The position numbers and the translations under genes were made by a program. From NCBI RefSeq assembly GCF_000003815.2, contig NW_023365788.1, positions 124,001-188,000 of the forward strand: a stretch of 64,000 nt of DNA, given 5' to 3'. Position 1 is the stretch's first letter, and each line of letters starts with the position of its first letter. This DNA is from Branchiostoma floridae. Lineage: Eukaryota; Chordata; Leptocardii; Amphioxiformes; Branchiostomatidae. The notes under the pieces were generated by a model. That model was not told the DNA's origin. It did not search any database and saw only the letters and a list, made by a program, of their open reading frames with translations. Shown in pieces: positions 62,901 through 64,000 of this stretch.

Positions 62901-63286
62901 ACATGGTGTAACACACCAGGTCTGTACTGAACATCTTGACAAACTCATTTGATCCACTCACACCGGAAGGTACTCTTTTTGATAAGTTTCATGCTTTTTT
63001 CATATACTCAAGGTGTGGTTGTCCTCAAACACCTTGAGCATGTAAAAGAATTAATCCAAGTCTGTATTCAAAGTTTAATTAGACTTAGAGCCGGTTAGAA
63101 CGACCAAAGTTCTTCATAAATCATTAAAAGCGTAGGTTGTGAATCAAAGTCAACTAAAACTTTCTAGCAGATCTACGCATATCACAATGCTCACAAAGTT
63201 GAAAAGCATTGACATGTAAGACAGTAACAGTGACTGATACCTTTGAGAAGAAGAGCCTGGACACTTTCCTGATTAAGCTGGTATGC
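50966..63286 (-). CDS. ANAPC7: Anaphase-promoting complex subunit 7, C-terminal part (5' exons outside window)
   Basis: Seen on the minus strand, in coding order: 63241-63286, 62721-62816, 61165-61265, 60858-60902, 60412-60524, 59383-59499, 57818-57932, 57278-57328 and 50966-50983. All have GT..AG borders and phases that join without a break, giving 233 residues plus stop. Diagnostic blocks are VQALLLKG, QEAILHYREVMR, VECYLSNGRNREAV, CKTLGYTPSTLT, NQSLCVLHQLLGD, YQEALDQYSIALS, DPTDQKSLEG, SDAEAQWSDQEQ, and a five-residue last coding exon WYGVQ that matches the WFGMQ end of vertebrate APC7. Known: APC7 is a tetratricopeptide scaffold of the APC/C ubiquitin ligase, built from helical TPR pairs and ending in an acidic tail; the acidic stretch is visible (DEDVDAMEDEEE). 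The last intron is 6.3 kb because a CR1-like element sits in it in the opposite orientation. More 5' exons must lie beyond position 64000. Confidence 0.93.
51343..52686 (+). CDS. CR1-like ORF1: SGNH/GDSL esterase with proline-rich tail
   Basis: 447 aa with no internal stop. An SGNH-hydrolase core covers residues ~77-245: block I IIGDSNAQ (Ser85 nucleophile), block III VGTND (135-138), and the Asp-His pair in DGYH (227-230), so all catalytic positions are present. The region from ~255 to 330 is basic (Arg/Lys-rich), which would suit RNA binding. The last ~70 residues are Pro/Tyr/Asn/Gly-rich, with near-tandem YNSGPYGTPPP-like units. Known: such ORF1 esterases occur in CR1 and L2 elements and may act on lipids or help RNP formation. 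No PHD finger or CCHC knuckle is seen, perhaps because the 5' end is truncated. The stop overlaps the next start in TGATG. Confidence 0.85.
   Translation: MKDVILDKAKSTIDGQPPCSQHRVIQEYAIATTNRFEVLQDSPTTDLDTDPKALIQSITNNKAHPNPRPQHSTHKSKRVVIIGDSNAQKLKPGLLSPTADVPKPYWAPTLSDTLSTLETISKEKFPPCTVIFRVGTNDTVTKSTAEIVDDFDTTISATQSLFPNAEVVISAVPPRRATGQNPAINKDITAINNHLQDRCQANPAFTFVNHAKLWSNDVHNEVMFERDGYHLNADGVRVLAYNIKKQATGPLGLQPRNPVANERRQENLNSSPSTPRQQNRRYDRPKGRRTAKPSMTRQGHQGHTPRKDTRREAAPHDSRERDRQAPPVQGYNQAYQSQYMPSPFDEHSGPYHPSPMYTEWNREWPSITEAYGGNLPYPMWVRPPPPPRYNNGPPHYNGPYGVPPHYNSGPFGTPPPFNSGPYGTPPPYNSGPHGTFSRPSGRPQGSN
52686..56837 (+). pseudogene. CR1-like ORF2: endonuclease plus reverse transcriptase, broken by two frame lesions and a nested insertion
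   Basis: The APE-type endonuclease covers 52686-53650 (FGFWNVHGLG, LETWHEGE, GGDLNARVG, LSDHCKLSL). The first frame ends at 53663, where a GATA tract (53652-53666) seems to have gained 8 nt. The frame then shifts and stays open to 55819, with RT motifs RGISVISCLAKLF, CFVDFKKAFD, GVRQGCNLSP, LLYADDVVLF (YADD at 54989-55000) and WKLQVNLKKTK. A second shift near the T-run at 55778-55781 moves into the C-terminal frame, with a CX2CX9HX4C motif near 55980-56040. That frame is split by a 606-bp DNA element at 56153-56758 and resumes to a TAG at 56835. Apart from these lesions it is well preserved, which suggests a fairly recent copy. It is not expected to be autonomous as it stands. Confidence 0.85.
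56153..56758. mobile_element. 606-bp non-autonomous DNA transposon nested in the CR1 ORF2
   Basis: Seen: termini CAGCCTTGTCA...TGACAAGGCTG (about 11 bp with a near-perfect extension), flanked by TAACC at 56148-56152 and 56759-56763. Removing the element restores agreement with the related LINE copy at 5380-5450, which proves it is an insertion. No coding capacity is seen. A 5-bp duplication with CAGCC termini does not fix a superfamily for me (hAT-like is possible). Confidence 0.8.
57068..57128. mobile_element. Palindromic MITE (TACTGTAAATGC family), partial copy D
   Basis: Only the right part is seen: aaaactgcaaacataaaaccaccgcaaacatt...tttaagttttacggta. It lies just right of the CR1-like element. 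Confidence 0.45.
57961..58328. mobile_element. Kolobok-like MITE at a TTAA site
   Basis: GGCCACACCAATTTTATTTG at the left and caaatattgtgtggtc at the right are imperfect inverted repeats. Flanks are TTAA (57957-57960) and TTAG (58329-58332, one change). 368 bp, AT-rich, no ORF. TTAA duplication is shared by Kolobok and piggyBac types. Confidence 0.6.
58380..58520 (+). mobile_element. Penelope-like element fragment (endonuclease C-terminus)
   Basis: The frame gives ILDSEQDYFLRGVKEAIYIR followed by HKPSLNRDGGRYQLP and a stop at 58518-58520. GVKEAI.IR..KPSLNRDGGRYxLP is characteristic of the region after the GIY-YIG endonuclease in Penelope-like retroelements. Only ~45 codons remain, inside an ANAPC7 intron and in opposite orientation. 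Confidence 0.65.
58849..59190 (+). mobile_element. LINE ORF2 C-terminal fragment (LRWFGH family)
   Basis: An open frame of ~113 codons ends at a TAA (59188-59190). LTTVKKHKLRWFGHATR, LAKTILGTVPGSRKRERQKK, WEDNIKEWIGLSLAEA and AEDRDRWRRIV match the C-terminus of a widespread metazoan non-LTR family (RTE-like by memory; the clade was not tested). It is an intact short frame but only the end of the ORF. It lies in the ANAPC7 intron between exons 57818 and 59383, opposite in orientation. Confidence 0.7.
60042..60253. mobile_element. Palindromic MITE (TACTGTAAATGC family), copy E
   Basis: It starts tactgtaaatgcag and ends aaatgcattttcagta. Module order is the same as copy A, including the catgg/ctatgg-tgttaccgcgaactt centre, so A and E are one subfamily. 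It is in an ANAPC7 intron. Confidence 0.75.
61418..61565 (+). mobile_element. tRNA-headed SINE, plus strand
   Basis: The A-box-like cggtgcagtggcagc and B-box gggttcgaatcctgc lie 30-40 bp apart. They are followed by a tail cccttgggaaaggcactt...ctcaggtgtaaatgag. The tail is shared with the copy at 21112-21255 and strongly resembles the conserved L2/MIR-type 3' tail. Confidence 0.7.
61640..61890. repeat. Interspersed repeat shared with 44615-44860
   Basis: The second copy of the same family (gaagtcctcctaggagacgg, ctccagtagacgagaggg, catcaccttc-type end). It directly follows the SINE tail, so the two may form one composite unit. Confidence 0.6.
62292..62653. mobile_element. hAT-like MITE with GTGCACCCA cluster
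   Basis: Terminal CAGGGCTCGAAA / TTTCGAGCCCTG is inverted. CAGGG ends are typical of hAT elements. The interior carries about ten GTGCACCCA/TGGGTGCAC words in both orientations. No clear 8-bp duplication is visible at the edges. ANAPC7 intron. Confidence 0.65.
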
Positions 63287-64000
63287 CTGTGAAGAGTAAC
63301 AAATACTCATTAAGCTACATGTAAATCTGTGCAAAAGACGCAGTCATAAGCAGAATGCAAAAGAAAGATTATTCTAAAGCAGTCATTATCGATCAATTTG
63401 GGGTACACGTACATGTGAATGATCGGTTTTAAGTTTCTATATATGAGGCTCAGTGCAATGTGACTTTGGTTTGCATATCAGCCAAGCATGCACATTGGGT
63501 CATCCACAGGGTTGGACTACTAGTGTGATTGTCCACTAGTCAGATTGTCCCAATGCTGCAAGTACATGTGTCATGTGTCACCTGATCGGGCAAGCAAGAG
63601 TGAGATTTGATTCCTAACTTGTACACATTTCAAAGTCATGGCATGTCATTTAGAGTTAAGTTGGTTTGGGCAAGTAAATTATGTAGTTGCCCAATAGGAC
63701 AAGTGAATTTTAGATAACCTGTCCAACTCTGAGCCCTTTTCTTCTTGCAACTGGTGTATTGGGTTCTTTTACTCTCATGTTTGATGCCTGCAGGCAAACA
63801 CCTGAACAGAGTTTAACAAGTTTTCTGAACTTTTCACTTGCCCAAAATTTTCCTACATGACTGTTTTAACTTCCAGCAATAGAATTCTTTTTTCATTTGT
63901 GATTTGGCTGTATTTTTCTTGATATTTGCTTGATGCCATGATTGTGAAAAGTAACAAGTAGATCAAAATCTCATTCATGGAAAAATCTGACTTGCCCAAT
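63287..64000. other. ANAPC7 intron running off the window
   Basis: No further exon of ANAPC7 is visible on the minus strand. It contains the possible hAT-like element at 63507-63731 and a repeat of its cttgcccaa words up to the edge. Confidence 0.5.
63507..63731. mobile_element. Possible hAT-like MITE (CAGGGTTGGAC ends)
   Basis: cagggttggac at the left and gtccaactctg at the right are inverted. The interior repeats words like gggcaagt and cccaataggacaag; related words recur to the window end (cttgcccaat). No target duplication was found. Confidence 0.4.

Overview
The window looks like nuclear DNA of an invertebrate chordate, most likely a cephalochordate (Branchiostoma type). Exons are short, introns are long with canonical GT..AG ends, intergenic and intronic DNA is AT-rich, and transposon remnants are dense. 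Three conserved animal genes can be rebuilt exon by exon. The organism is inferred from gene content and repeat style; it was not tested by a search.

Layout. 1-3150: low-complexity DNA built from degenerate ACGGATGC/GCATCCGT words, a short palindromic element and a possible terminal exon. 3625-5575: a CR1-like retrotransposon copy whose 5' part is inverted (twin-priming geometry). 7446-13615 (minus strand): a tentative small secreted-protein gene. A compact promoter-like interval near 13616-14000 may be shared with the next gene. 14000-22435 (plus): a complete CHST15-like Golgi sulfotransferase, 8 coding exons, 477 aa. 22905-24756: a MULE-like MITE, an ambiguous ORF region and an old LINE tail. 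26644-47369 (plus): a peropsin (RRH-type opsin), 7-8 coding exons, 349 or 359 aa. Its introns hold a 34-bp minisatellite, a 3.5-kb fold-back element and a 49-bp array made from the end of its own exon 4. 50966-63286 (minus, continuing off the right edge): the last nine coding exons of ANAPC7 (APC/C subunit 7). Its final intron carries a nearly full-length CR1-like element, which itself carries a 606-bp DNA transposon.

The three conserved genes have unrelated jobs (glycosaminoglycan sulfation, retinal photopigment or photoisomerase, cell-cycle ubiquitin ligase), so no shared pathway is implied. RRH and ANAPC7 are convergent. Mobile elements dominate the rest: at least eight MITE or hairpin families, tRNA-headed SINEs, LINE and Penelope-like fragments, and several tandem arrays.

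The most unusual observations are: (1) ten copies of a 49-bp unit with exact period spanning a coding exon end and its splice donor; (2) a CR1 ORF1 esterase with intact catalytic residues joined to ORF2 by a TGATG stop/start overlap; (3) two MITEs with matching termini and perfect 9-bp target duplications; (4) a twin-primed LINE; (5) a degenerate hammerhead-like core; and (6) a peropsin with two alternative 3' ends.
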